Below are positions 9,038 through 18,451 of a stretch of DNA of 64,000 bases, one piece after another. The stretch is from Gimesia alba (GTDB lineage: Bacteria; Planctomycetota; Planctomycetia; Planctomycetales; Planctomycetaceae). Positions within the stretch are counted from its first letter, which is position 1. Every line of letters begins with the position of its first letter. The notes under the pieces were generated by a model. It was not told the DNA's origin and made no database searches. It saw nothing but the letters and a program-made list of their open reading frames with translations. The position numbers and the translations under genes are program-made. The stretch covers positions 7,261,917 to 7,325,916 of the forward strand of contig NZ_CP036269.1 of the NCBI RefSeq assembly GCF_007744675.1, given 5' to 3'.

Positions 9038-10255
9038 TTAAAGACCAGCTTTGATGATCGCCAGTGAACCGGGAGATTTTTCAGGATCTTTCCCCTGAGT
9101 TCCAAAAGCAGTCAAATACAGATTGCCCTCTTTGTCAAATGCAATCGCGGCTGGCTTGTCGAGAGATACGATTTTTTCGGCGGTCACTTTGTCGCCATCG
9201 ATTTTCAACTCGAACAGTCCCCCCTTGGTGGTATCCACCCAGGAGAAATCAGTCGCGTACAGTTTTTTGGTTTTGGGACTGTAAGCCAGGCCGGCGATAT
9301 CGCTCAGACCAGTTTTCAGGCTCTTTTTGAGCTTGCCTGTTTTGGGATCGTAGAATGTCAATAGTGCATCGTTGGCGACATTCATTTCCCCCATCTGGCC
9401 GATGACCAGTTCTTTTCCATCGGGAGAGAACGTAATGGCGACCGGTGCATCCACATTGGTGGCTGCCTTAGTGGCGATGGTCAGTTCCAGCGGACCGGCT
9501 TTGCCGTCTTTGATCACCGATTTGGCAACCCAGCCTTTGGTATCATCGCCGTTACAGGTGATGAAGATGTCTCCGCCACCGACGGCGACGCCATAGAAGT
9601 TACCTTCACCCTTGGCGGTTTTGTCGCCGGCTTTGATGGGGCCCAGAGTCTGAACGGCGGTGTCTTCTTTGACCCATTTCGCAACGGGTTTGTCGCCGAC
9701 TTTGTAAATGCGAACCAGTTCTTCACCATCGGGACGGCTACCATCGCCGACGACCAGCTGATCTTTACTCATAAAAGCGACACCCAGAGGACCAACGTTG
9801 TATTTAGGTCCTTTGCCGTAAACGTCTGTCGGATACCCGGCGATTTCCAGATCAACGGTTTTGCCTTTGGCATCGTAGCGATACACGCCGTATCGGCTGG
9901 CAACAAACACATGGCCGGTGCCATCCTGAATGGCGAGACCACTGGGATTTTCCAGGTTGGTCACCAGAGTTTTCACAGTCACAGCCGGTTTTTTAGGCTC
10001 TTCCTTTTTTGGTGCTTCTTTTTTAGGAGCAGGCTTGGCTGCTTCTTTCTTGGGTTCTTCCTTCTTCGGAGCCTCTTTTTTAGGGGCTTCTTTTTTGGGC
10101 TCTTCTTTCTTGGCGGCTTCTTTTTTCTCGTCGCCTTTTTTATCGCCTTTCTCATCAGCGATCAGAGCAGTACTTCCCAGAGTCAAGCATAGTGCCGTCA
10201 GGCAGCATGCGCTTGCTTTAAAAATCAGGTTTAAATTCCACTGCATGGTGTTCAT
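9038..10255 (-). CDS. Exported beta-propeller (NHL/SMP-30-like) protein with Lys/Glu/Pro-rich linker
   Basis: 405 residues. Signal peptide about 1-33 (ends near S-T-A-L-I-A-D). Residues about 34-90 are a low-complexity run of K-K-E-A-P and K-K-E-E-P units with high positive and negative charge. The rest has the repeat pattern of a six- or seven-bladed propeller (G-L-A-I-Q-D-G-T-G-H-V-F-V-A-S, V-A-I-T-F-S-P-D-G-K-E-L, I-A-F-D-K-E-G-N-L-Y-L-T). It follows the cytochrome c peroxidase gene by 75 bp in the same direction and is probably co-transcribed. The charged linker could bind cell-wall or outer-membrane components (inference). Ligand or enzymatic activity unknown. Confidence 0.8.
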   Translation of the reverse strand: MNTMQWNLNLIFKASACCLTALCLTLGSTALIADEKGDKKGDEKKEAAKKEEPKKEAPKKEAPKKEEPKKEAAKPAPKKEAPKKEEPKKPAVTVKTLVTNLENPSGLAIQDGTGHVFVASRYGVYRYDAKGKTVDLEIAGYPTDVYGKGPKYNVGPLGVAFMSKDQLVVGDGSRPDGEELVRIYKVGDKPVAKWVKEDTAVQTLGPIKAGDKTAKGEGNFYGVAVGGGDIFITCNGDDTKGWVAKSVIKDGKAGPLELTIATKAATNVDAPVAITFSPDGKELVIGQMGEMNVANDALLTFYDPKTGKLKKSLKTGLSDIAGLAYSPKTKKLYATDFSWVDTTKGGLFELKIDGDKVTAEKIVSLDKPAAIAFDKEGNLYLTAFGTQGKDPEKSPGSLAIIKAGL

Positions 10256-10330
10256 CTTCCTTTGAAAAGGGGATTTTCAATTGGTTTGTTCGTTTCGTAC
10301 GATGTGCTTTTCGAAGCAACCAGCGATACG

Positions 10331-11374
10331 TTATTCAGGCAACTTGGGTGCTTTATGCTCAGGGTAATTCGAACTGGCCAGGCCTTCTTTCATGAAGGTT
10401 ACCAGATCATCCACTTCCTGAGGCGTTAAATTCAACTTGTAGATTTCTTCGTCGAGAAACTCGTTGGGAATACCTCCCTTATTATAGTGTTCTACGACTT
10501 CTTTCAAAGTCTGCATGCTGCCATCGTGCATATAAGGTCCAGATCGGGCGATATCCCGCAGTGAAGGGGTTTTGAAACTTCCCTGATCACCGCCCAGCTT
10601 ACTGATAGCTTTACGGCCCACATCAGGCTCTTTTGCATCCATACCCACGCCAATATTGTGAAAGGCATTGTCGGTGAAATTCGGCCCCGAATGACAGGCA
10701 CTGCAAACAGCTTTCCCGAAAAACAGCTTCATACCCCGCTGTGCCGGTTCAGAAAGCGCTTTTTTGTCACCCACTTTGAACTTGTCATAAGGAGCATCGC
10801 CACACAAAACGGTGCGTTCATAGGTGGCAATCGCTTTGGCGATATTCTCTTCGGTCGCATCCGAACCGAATACTTTCTGGAACTGTTTTTTGTAGCCAGG
10901 GATGGCATTGATACGATCGACGGCTTCCTTGAGCGTCAGATTCATCTCGATTGGGTTCGCAATCGGTCCTAACGCCTGTTCTTCCAGTGATCCGGCACGG
11001 CCGTCCCAGAAATGAAACTTGTTATAAGCGGCGTTAATCACAGTTGGTGAATTGCGGCCCCCTTTTTGTCCCTTGAAGCCGGTCGCAAACTGGTCTGCGT
11101 TGCTGTAACCCTTATCGGGTGCATGACAGCTGGCACAGGAAATTGTGTTATCACGCGAGAGACGTTTGTCAAAGAACAGCTGTTTCCCGAGTGCAATTTT
11201 TTCGGCAGTGGGAGGATTATCTTCAGGAAATTCAATGGGCGGCAAACCAGCTGGAACCTTAATCACCGGCTCCTCTGCCTGAACTGTGAAAGACCCCGCA
11301 CTGATGACGAATGTGAAAACAACCCCTGCTGTCAGAGCAATTCCCCACATGTGATGTGTTGCCCGCGCCATCAT
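10331..11374 (-). CDS. Di-haem cytochrome c peroxidase (CcpA/MauG family)
   Basis: 347 residues, exported (hydrophobic segment about residues 10-32, cleavage near V-Q-A-E-E). Two c-type haem sites: C-A-S-C-H at 80-84 and C-S-A-C-H at 224-228. This is the standard two-domain layout and length of bacterial cytochrome c peroxidases, which reduce periplasmic H2O2 with electrons from cytochromes. Family elements F-F-D-K-R-L-S near 67 and F-K-T-P-S-L-R-D-I near 268 are present; the latter is followed by S-G-P-Y-M-H-D-G, giving the distal Met/His region. GAGGAGAA precedes two adjacent ATG codons (11374 or 11371). First gene of a probable two-gene unit with the propeller protein. Confidence 0.93.
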   Translation of the reverse strand: MMARATHHMWGIALTAGVVFTFVISAGSFTVQAEEPVIKVPAGLPPIEFPEDNPPTAEKIALGKQLFFDKRLSRDNTISCASCHAPDKGYSNADQFATGFKGQKGGRNSPTVINAAYNKFHFWDGRAGSLEEQALGPIANPIEMNLTLKEAVDRINAIPGYKKQFQKVFGSDATEENIAKAIATYERTVLCGDAPYDKFKVGDKKALSEPAQRGMKLFFGKAVCSACHSGPNFTDNAFHNIGVGMDAKEPDVGRKAISKLGGDQGSFKTPSLRDIARSGPYMHDGSMQTLKEVVEHYNKGGIPNEFLDEEIYKLNLTPQEVDDLVTFMKEGLASSNYPEHKAPKLPE

Positions 11375-11630
11375 TTCTCCTCACTAAATTGACACCGATT
11401 GCGATCCACGTCTGGCAGAGACGCTGTGGAAGTGAATGTTAATACACATTCCTGCAAATTGTGTACTTCCACACAACAGGCCTGAAACTGAAAATCTGCC
11501 TTAACTGCTTATTTTTAGTTGCTGGGCTCAGGACTGCAAGTCACTATGGCGGCGGATTTGGATTGAAAGCGAGATTTTCACACGATTTACGACGGAGACA
11601 GCAAACCGTATCTACTTGCTGGCGATGTAT

Positions 11631-13328
11631 TTAGCGATGCCGATTCCATCTCAAAGCCAGCGGAATGGAAGCAAACGGGGTTAGAAACTGCGTACAGAGT
11701 GAGACGAAAAAGAGAATCGCGCAGAGATCAACGACATGATCAGGCCGCGTCGGTGGAGAGTTGAGAAAATAGAACGCCAGTGAGACGCCGATCACCCACA
11801 ACACAAAAGCAATCAGGCAGGTGGAAACCCGAATTAGTTTTTTTCGGCAGGCAGTAATATAGGCGAGCACCGTACTACCCAATAACAGGAGCGCCCCTGA
11901 CAGAAATACAAAAATTAAAAAGTACATGAATGGGGAATAAGTACGAGGTCCGAGGCGATGGATAGAATAATGTTCCAGGAAAGCGCCAAATGCGATGAAC
12001 AACCCAAAGAGGCCCAGGCTTCCCCCGATCAAGCCGTAAATAAACCAGGTGCGGCCGGTCCAGAAGATAGAAATCAGATTCGCGTTGATAATCCAGAAAC
12101 AGAACAAGTAATAAACTGCATACTTCAGAATGGTGCCTGAAAGGTCTGCTAAATCCGCATTGAATATCGCGAGCCCATCCAAAAGGGGGAGCATCACAAT
12201 CGAAAACAGCATACCTGACTGGATCATCAGGAAAATAGAAATCATTGATTTGAATAGATTCAATAACAGTGGCTGATAGAAATCGTGATCGGGCAGCGGT
12301 GCCGTCGCGAGGAACTGCTTCATTTCGGTTCTACCGGGCGCGCAGATTCCGTCCCCGATCTGGATTCCGGCTAGAACGGCAGCAATCACACTAAACGTTA
12401 ATGTGATGGCCAGAAAACCGTCCAGGTATTGATGGAGAGTCGACCCAAAGGCCTGCCTCAGCGCCAGATTGACTACCAGAACCACGATCCCGAATAAGGT
12501 TCCATATACGATGACCGCTCGTTTGCAGGAATCGCGCCAGTGCAGTCGTGACAATGAAGACCTGACTGATGCGGGGACAGCGTTGCGTTCGGAAACGGCA
12601 CCACTCATCAGAGAGTCCCACCAGCGGCGCATCGCTTGCCAGTGCGTGCTGGGGACAGCAATCCCGGAACGGACGTTCGCAAATTCCCGGGTTCCCCAAT
12701 ACCAGGCCGCCATGCTGACTATGAACAGCGTGAAAAATTCTTCGAGTGTCACATGTTTCCAGGAAACCGCGTCCGCTCGGAATCCATTCGGAAAATATCG
12801 GGAAATGAACCACCAGAATAGTCCCACGATGGAAACGGTCCAGCAGAATGCTCGCGTAAAACTGACGGCATACAGTCCCCAGTAAATCGCATGACTGACC
12901 AGAATCAGCGTGATCAGAAACAGCAACGGCCCGAGCAGAGGCCAATACTCGGAGAGCCAGTGTTGATCAAAAAAGAGGACCCGGTAAGCGCCATTCGTGA
13001 CTAACTGTAACAACACGACCAGACTTACAGTCGCCAGCATCATCCACGTGGCGATCGCGGTCGAACGAACTGGCAGGCCCATACAGATTTTTTGTGATCC
13101 CTGAATCGCATAGAATCCAACGGCGAGAAAAAAGATCCACGAGCAAACCAGATAGAAAATATGTAAGCTTAGTAACTCCTGGCTGCCGACACTAACGCCA
13201 GGCTGCGGAGACACGAATACGATCCGGTACAGCAAAGGTCCCAGGACCAGCGTCCCCACCGCCAGCAGCGCGCCCGCCCAGGCACGTTTCAGAAACAGTC
13301 GTGTCGTTGTATAGAAGGCCGAATTCAT
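11631..13328 (-). CDS. ABC-2-like permease paralog P7 (last gene of array)
   Basis: 565 residues, about twelve hydrophobic segments in two halves, as if two six-helix units were fused. Family blocks shared with the six neighbours: S-A-F-Y-T-T-T-R-L at the N-terminus, L-P-V-R-S-T-A-I-A-T-W near 90, T-N-G-A-Y-R-V-L-F-F-D near 117, S-R-Y-F-P-N-G-F near 175, the cytosolic L-H-W-R-D-S-C-K-R near 265, W-T-G-R-T-W-F near 425, and the tail P-F-A-S-I-P-L-A-L-R-W-N-R-H-R. Strong GAGGAG before the ATG. Presumed membrane part of an exporter powered by the single ATPase at the head of the operon (inference from order). This copy has the most diverged tail (A-S-I, L-R-W). Confidence 0.85.
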   Translation of the reverse strand: MNSAFYTTTRLFLKRAWAGALLAVGTLVLGPLLYRIVFVSPQPGVSVGSQELLSLHIFYLVCSWIFFLAVGFYAIQGSQKICMGLPVRSTAIATWMMLATVSLVVLLQLVTNGAYRVLFFDQHWLSEYWPLLGPLLFLITLILVSHAIYWGLYAVSFTRAFCWTVSIVGLFWWFISRYFPNGFRADAVSWKHVTLEEFFTLFIVSMAAWYWGTREFANVRSGIAVPSTHWQAMRRWWDSLMSGAVSERNAVPASVRSSLSRLHWRDSCKRAVIVYGTLFGIVVLVVNLALRQAFGSTLHQYLDGFLAITLTFSVIAAVLAGIQIGDGICAPGRTEMKQFLATAPLPDHDFYQPLLLNLFKSMISIFLMIQSGMLFSIVMLPLLDGLAIFNADLADLSGTILKYAVYYLFCFWIINANLISIFWTGRTWFIYGLIGGSLGLFGLFIAFGAFLEHYSIHRLGPRTYSPFMYFLIFVFLSGALLLLGSTVLAYITACRKKLIRVSTCLIAFVLWVIGVSLAFYFLNSPPTRPDHVVDLCAILFFVSLCTQFLTPFASIPLALRWNRHR

Positions 13329-13352
13329 CCTGCACTCCTCGTTTTCATTTTT

Positions 13353-15047
13353 CTAGCGATGCCGGTTCCAACTCAGAGCCAGCGGAATCGTGGCGAACGG
13401 CACCAGAACGAAGGCACTGATCGCGGAATAGATCCAGAACATACTCCACCGAGGCTCCAGGCCAGATCGCGCCGCCTCGTTCAATAGCGTTACTGAAAAG
13501 ATAGCACCCAGGCTGCACCAGATCAGCAGCGCCATCACCGCCTTCTTCCAGGAAATGAACGCCTTGCGCCAGGCAATGAGATACGCTGTAAATGTGCCTC
13601 CGACAATCAGTGAATAGACTGCCAGCAACATCATGCTCACGATGGCTGCGGCCACCCAGGAACCTCGAAAGAATGCGCCCAGCAGATTGAAGGTGACCAC
13701 ATATAAAATGAAACCACCAAAACCAACGCCAACAACGGTGTTGATAAACCAGGTGCGACCTGTCCAGAACACCGAAACGGCATTTGCAGCAAGCACCCAG
13801 AAGCCGATCCCAATCAACAGAAAACGTAATAAATACTGGGAACCCCCAAATAATCCCTCCCACATGAAATTCAAAACCTCTGGCCCCCACAGGAGTGTGG
13901 TGATCCCCAGACTGAGAAACAGCGCGCTAAAAATCATCGCGAGAGTCAAAACAGAAGATTTCACCATATTCCGAAACAGCAACGTATTCAGATCCTGATC
14001 GGGAAGGGGCGCGATTGCCAGAAAACACTTCATTTCGGTGCGTCCCTTATTGCAGATTCCATCCCCTAACAAAAAGGCGACAAGAATCGACGCGACGAAA
14101 CTGGCCATCATTGTGATGGCCCAATATCCTTCGGCGATTTCGCGAACACTGGTTTGATCCGAATTCAACTGAGACCCAATGCCGAGAGTGATTACCAGTA
14201 CTATGCCTCCAAACAGGAACCCTCCAAGTATGACAGCGCGGCGGCAGGAATCACGCCAATGCAGTTTGGTCAGAGCCGATCGCCGCGAGAGTGGTTCGGG
14301 CTGCTTTTCTGGAATTGCGCCGCTCAGTAACCCTTTCCACCAGACTTCCACCTGCTCCCAGGCCGGACTGGGAACCGCAGTGCCGGCGCGGACCTGGGCA
14401 AAGGCCCGGGTTCCCTGATACCAGGCCGCGATGCTCACGAATTGCATCAACACAAATTCTCCCAGCGTGACGCGGCTCCAGGGCACTTCCTCTGAGTGAA
14501 AGCCATTCGGGTAATAGCGGGAGAGAAACCAGAAAAACATACCAAGAACCAGTGCCGCTCCCAGAAACAAGCGCGTAAAACTGGGCGCGTGCAGGCTCCA
14601 ATAAAACCAATGACCGACCAGAATCAAAGTCACAATGAAGAGCAACGGCCCCAATAACGGCCAGTAATCTGCCAGCCAGTGTTCGTCAAAGAACAACATC
14701 CGATAGACGCCGTTAGTCAACAGTTGCAGAACTACCACCAGTCCGACCATCGAGAACATCAGCCAACTGGCGATCGCCCGCGAAGAGACCGGCAGAGCCC
14801 GACAGATTTTTTCAGAGCCAGAGAGTGCATGCAAAGATACGCCGAGAAACGCGATCCAGGAAAGCCCGAGGTAAGCAAAATGATAACCGGTCAGGTCATG
14901 CTCCATATAATCCAGGTTCAAACCCTGCAGCCGCGTGATCACCAAAAACAACAACGGCGCCATCACCAGCGTCCCCACTGCCAGCAGCGCACCAATCCAG
15001 GCACGTTTGCAAAAATCTTTTGTCGTCACATACAAGGCGGTTGTCAT
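13353..15047 (-). CDS. ABC-2-like permease paralog P6
   Basis: 564 residues from the ATG at 15047, which has AGGTG six bases upstream; the GTG just before it is less well placed. Closest in sequence to P7: same N-terminus (T-T-x-D/L-F-x-K-R-A-W-I/A-G-A-L-L-A-V-G-T-L-V), L-P-V-S-S-R-A-I-A-S-W, T-N-G-V-Y-R-M-L-F-F-D, S-R-Y-Y-P-N-G-F, F-A-Q-V-R-A-G-T-A-V-P-S-P-A-W-E, L-H-W-R-D-S-C-R-R, T-E-M-K-C-F-L-A-I-A-P-L-P-D, W-T-G-R-T-W-F, ending P-L-A-L-S-W-N-R-H-R. Twelve or so membrane segments. 24 bp separates its stop-side neighbour P7. No catalytic residues are visible; transport partner role is inferred. Confidence 0.85.
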   Translation of the reverse strand: MTTALYVTTKDFCKRAWIGALLAVGTLVMAPLLFLVITRLQGLNLDYMEHDLTGYHFAYLGLSWIAFLGVSLHALSGSEKICRALPVSSRAIASWLMFSMVGLVVVLQLLTNGVYRMLFFDEHWLADYWPLLGPLLFIVTLILVGHWFYWSLHAPSFTRLFLGAALVLGMFFWFLSRYYPNGFHSEEVPWSRVTLGEFVLMQFVSIAAWYQGTRAFAQVRAGTAVPSPAWEQVEVWWKGLLSGAIPEKQPEPLSRRSALTKLHWRDSCRRAVILGGFLFGGIVLVITLGIGSQLNSDQTSVREIAEGYWAITMMASFVASILVAFLLGDGICNKGRTEMKCFLAIAPLPDQDLNTLLFRNMVKSSVLTLAMIFSALFLSLGITTLLWGPEVLNFMWEGLFGGSQYLLRFLLIGIGFWVLAANAVSVFWTGRTWFINTVVGVGFGGFILYVVTFNLLGAFFRGSWVAAAIVSMMLLAVYSLIVGGTFTAYLIAWRKAFISWKKAVMALLIWCSLGAIFSVTLLNEAARSGLEPRWSMFWIYSAISAFVLVPFATIPLALSWNRHR

Positions 15048-15113
15048 CACAACACCTCACTTCTTTCTGTTATAAAACAACGTTCGTTTGGTTCAAATTT
15101 TTCATGACTCGGG

Positions 15114-16769
15114 TCATCGATGCCGGTTCCAGGAGATCATCAGGGGGATCGTCGCAAAGGGAAGCACGGCGAATACCAGACAGCAATACATGAAAAAAAA
15201 GTCTGGTCTCGAGAAATTCCAGAAGGCGATGCAGACCAGCAGAGAAAACAGGGTCACCCGCCAGATCGTCTTCCCGCTGATCAGAGCAGAGCGATACGCG
15301 TGCCAAAAAGCGAGAACTGTTCCCCCCAGGATCAGGCAAGCATCCAGCAGAACCACTGGCGTCCGTAAGACAGGCAGCAGTTCACTCACGGAAACGGAAA
15401 TAATCAGCAAAACAACAAGCGAGACGGAAACCCACAAGCTAACGCTTCGGCGGGGGCACCAGCAGAGTGAAATGCCATTCAGCATGATGGACCAGTAAGA
15501 CAATATCGTTATGACGACTACACCGATCCCAGCCGCAACCAGTTCATGTTTGACAAACCACTGCCAGTCTGAACTGATCACTCCCAACCCCTGGATCAGG
15601 GCATACAGGAGATAACTCCCTCCCGCGCCGATGGGAATCATCGCCAGCAGCACCAGCATCCCCGCCTTGAGGATGTTCTGCATCAACGCTGCTGCAAGCT
15701 CCCGATCTGTGAGAGGGAGGGTAGCCCAATAGTCCTTCATCTGCTGTTTCGGCTGGGGTGCAACTGAGAATGCCTGCTTGAGCAACAAAACGACAACTGC
15801 AAACTGCAGGAACAGGTAGGTCAGAAACGATACAGGCAGGATGTAAACAGGTCTCGGATTGGCACCGGGTTTCGACCAGATGAAAAAGGCAGCCAGGTTG
15901 CAGCAGAATGCCACCCCCGCCAGACCAAATCCGATGAGCACGCCACTGCGACAGGAGTTCCGCCAGTGCACCTGCTTCAGTGTGGCGATCGCGGTTTGCG
16001 AACTGGGATCGGTCTCTCTGTCAGAGCGCGCCCCCACTGCCAGTCTGTTCCACCATTGTTTCATCAATTCCCAGGCGGGACCGGGAACTGCCGTGCCCGA
16101 ACGGATCTGTGCGAAGGCACCGGTTCCCAGGTACCAGGCGCCTAGCGAGACGCCGAGCATGGCCGCCCCTTCCACCGGCGTCACCCGGGTCCAGGGAACC
16201 ATAATTCCGCCGAAACCGTCGGGATAGAACCGGTAAAGAAACCAGAGCAGCATCCCGCCAATAAAGTCGACCGAGGCACACAGTCGCGTCAGACTGGGTG
16301 CCTGCATCAACCAGAAAACAGCATACCCGACCAGTGTGAGCGTCACGAGAAACAACAGCGTTCCCGTGAGCGGCCAGTAATCCGTCAGCCAGTTCTGATC
16401 GAAGTACAGTAGACGGTAGAATCCATTCGTCAGCAACTGCATCGAGAAAAACAGCGTCACCGCCGTGAACATCATCCCGCTGGCGATCGTACGAGAGGGG
16501 ATGGGCAGCCTGAGGAAATACTTCTGAAAGCCTGTCGTCATGGACACAGAGATGCCCAGAAAAACGATGCTGGACATGAGCATATAATAGCCAAAGAGGA
16601 AGCCAAACTCGAAGATGTCGGCGTTAATCCGCCCCCCGGCTCCTTCCGTATATGCTTTCACTTTCAAAACCACATAAGGAAACAGCACAAAGGCCGCAAC
16701 CCCACCCAGCGCCAGCGGCCAGGCACGCTTCCAGATCAGTCGAGTTGTCATGACAAAGTCTGATGACAT
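15114..16769 (-). CDS. ABC-2-like permease paralog P5
   Basis: 551 residues from the ATG at 16769 (AAGGTG seven bases upstream; a TTG six codons earlier is an unlikely start). Shares the array blocks: M-T-T-R-L-I-W-K-R-A-W, L-P-I-P-S-R-T-I-A-S-G, T-N-G-F-Y-R-L-L-Y-F-D, R-F-Y-P-D-G-F, F-A-Q-I-R-S-G-T-A-V-P-G-P-A-W-E, V-H-W-R-N-S-C-R-S (D to N in the central block), and the tail P-F-A-T-I-P-L-M-I-S-W-N-R-H-R. W-T-G-R-T is replaced by W-C-P-R-R-S. Multi-spanning membrane protein. The largest spacer in the array (66 bp) follows it, before P6. Confidence 0.84.
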   Translation of the reverse strand: MSSDFVMTTRLIWKRAWPLALGGVAAFVLFPYVVLKVKAYTEGAGGRINADIFEFGFLFGYYMLMSSIVFLGISVSMTTGFQKYFLRLPIPSRTIASGMMFTAVTLFFSMQLLTNGFYRLLYFDQNWLTDYWPLTGTLLFLVTLTLVGYAVFWLMQAPSLTRLCASVDFIGGMLLWFLYRFYPDGFGGIMVPWTRVTPVEGAAMLGVSLGAWYLGTGAFAQIRSGTAVPGPAWELMKQWWNRLAVGARSDRETDPSSQTAIATLKQVHWRNSCRSGVLIGFGLAGVAFCCNLAAFFIWSKPGANPRPVYILPVSFLTYLFLQFAVVVLLLKQAFSVAPQPKQQMKDYWATLPLTDRELAAALMQNILKAGMLVLLAMIPIGAGGSYLLYALIQGLGVISSDWQWFVKHELVAAGIGVVVITILSYWSIMLNGISLCWCPRRSVSLWVSVSLVVLLIISVSVSELLPVLRTPVVLLDACLILGGTVLAFWHAYRSALISGKTIWRVTLFSLLVCIAFWNFSRPDFFFMYCCLVFAVLPFATIPLMISWNRHR

Positions 16770-16787
16770 GGGTTGCACCTTGAACAA

Positions 16788-18434
16788 TTATCGATGCCGG
16801 TTCCACGAGACCGCCAAGGGGATCGTCGCGAAGGGGAGCACGGTGAAGATCATTAAGGATGAAAACAAAACGCGGTCAATCAACAGATTCGTTTTCCAGA
16901 CGTTCCAGAAGACGATGGTGATGACCAGATAGAAGATGGTCGCCAGCCAGATGCTCCTGAGTGATATCAGTCCGAGACGGTGAGCATTCTGGAAAGCCAA
17001 CATGGTCACGATACAGACCACACCAATGACCAATAGTATCCAGACAAGTGATAAATCGGGCCGTTGATTTCTCAATGGTCCGATCGACAGAATCAATGTG
17101 GGATAAAACAACACCATTACAACACCGAAGACATACCCCATGAATTTCGTATGCCCGGTCCAGATCAGTGACAGTCCGTTGGATATCAGCATCCAGACCA
17201 TCAACAGGGAGAACAGTAGCACCAGAAAAAACTTCTCTTTCAAAAACCAATTCCAGTCTCGATAGAAGCCTTCCAATCCCTGATAGCAAACAATCGTCAG
17301 GTAACTTACACCGAAACCGAAAATAACTACCCAGAACAGCAGCAGTCCAAGTGATTTGAATAAATTAACAACCAGGGCATGAGATAACTCTTGATTGGAA
17401 ACCGGTAGTTGCGCGAGATATCCCTTCATCGAGGAGAAATCCCGGAGTAACAGTGATTGCCCCAGAAAAAGCAACATGGCGAAAGATGAGAGCAGAAAGA
17501 CTCCAAATGTGGCCAATGGCTGATTAGAGCCAATCAGTGGGTTCACATAGCCGTAGATCGCCTTATAGAGGTAACCATACAGATTTAAGATTAGTGTCAG
17601 CCCACCAAAGATCACCGCCAGCAAAGTCACTGGAGAACAACCATCCTGCCAGTGCAGCCGGGTGAAGGCCTGTACCCGGGAACCGACAACGGGAATACTT
17701 TGCTCGCTCTGTTGCCCTCGGTCACCGTTCAACCAGTTCTCGATTCGGGACCAGGGACGGCTCGTTACTGCGACACCGCAACGAATGCGGGCATAGCCAC
17801 GGATCCCTGCCAGCCAGGCTACCCCACACACCGTCAGTACGGTGATCCATTCCGTCAGTGTCACCACCTTCCAGGGAACCAGCTTTCCCTCGGGATAATA
17901 GCGGGAGACCAGCCAGGCCACGAGTGCCCCTGCCGCGCTGGCCCAGAACAGCAGCCGCCAGAAACCCTTCGCCTGCAGACTCCAGTAAGCCGACCAGGCG
18001 ACCATAATGAATGCTGTGATAAACAGAGTCGGCCCCAGCACAGAGCAGTCGCGGTCCGGCCAGTTGGCGCCCATCACCAGCAGCCGGACCAGACCGTTGA
18101 TCAACAGTGCGGGTACCACCACCATCACCACCGTGGACCACATCACCCAACTGGCGATACGGGTGGACGAGACAGGCAGCCCCCGCGTGAGTTGCAGCGG
18201 GCTTTGATAAGCCGCGTTGATACACAAAAAACCAAAGGCCACCCAAGACAGGCCCAGGATCAGCAGCTGACTGCGAAACAGTTGTGCGAGGTTTTCATTC
18301 ACAGCTCCCGGCAATAGGTGCAGCAAGGCTGGCAAGACCACCGGTCCCATCACGAGGGCCAGCCCCGTCAGCAGTGCCCCAAGCCAGGCACGCTTCCAGA
18401 TGAGTCGAGTTGTCATGACAAAGGCAGATGACAT
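16788..18434 (-). CDS. ABC-2-like permease paralog P4
   Basis: 548 residues from the ATG at 18434, 17 bp after the P3 stop; AAGG lies nine bases upstream. A longer ORF from 18596 would read through the end of P3 and lacks homology to the other copies there. Blocks: M-T-T-R-L-I-W-K-R-A-W-L-G-A-L-L, L-P-V-S-S-T-R-I-A-S-W, I-N-G-L-V-R-L-L (F-F-D motif lost), S-R-Y-Y-P-E-G-K, Y-A-R-I-R-C-G-V-A-V-T-S-R-P-W, L-H-W-Q-D-G-C-S, W-T-G-H-T-K-F, tail P-L-A-V-S-W-N-R-H-R. N-terminal block is close to P5, suggesting recent duplication. Confidence 0.84.
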   Translation of the reverse strand: MSSAFVMTTRLIWKRAWLGALLTGLALVMGPVVLPALLHLLPGAVNENLAQLFRSQLLILGLSWVAFGFLCINAAYQSPLQLTRGLPVSSTRIASWVMWSTVVMVVVPALLINGLVRLLVMGANWPDRDCSVLGPTLFITAFIMVAWSAYWSLQAKGFWRLLFWASAAGALVAWLVSRYYPEGKLVPWKVVTLTEWITVLTVCGVAWLAGIRGYARIRCGVAVTSRPWSRIENWLNGDRGQQSEQSIPVVGSRVQAFTRLHWQDGCSPVTLLAVIFGGLTLILNLYGYLYKAIYGYVNPLIGSNQPLATFGVFLLSSFAMLLFLGQSLLLRDFSSMKGYLAQLPVSNQELSHALVVNLFKSLGLLLFWVVIFGFGVSYLTIVCYQGLEGFYRDWNWFLKEKFFLVLLFSLLMVWMLISNGLSLIWTGHTKFMGYVFGVVMVLFYPTLILSIGPLRNQRPDLSLVWILLVIGVVCIVTMLAFQNAHRLGLISLRSIWLATIFYLVITIVFWNVWKTNLLIDRVLFSSLMIFTVLPFATIPLAVSWNRHR

Positions 18435-18451
18435 TCGAGTACCTTGAACTA

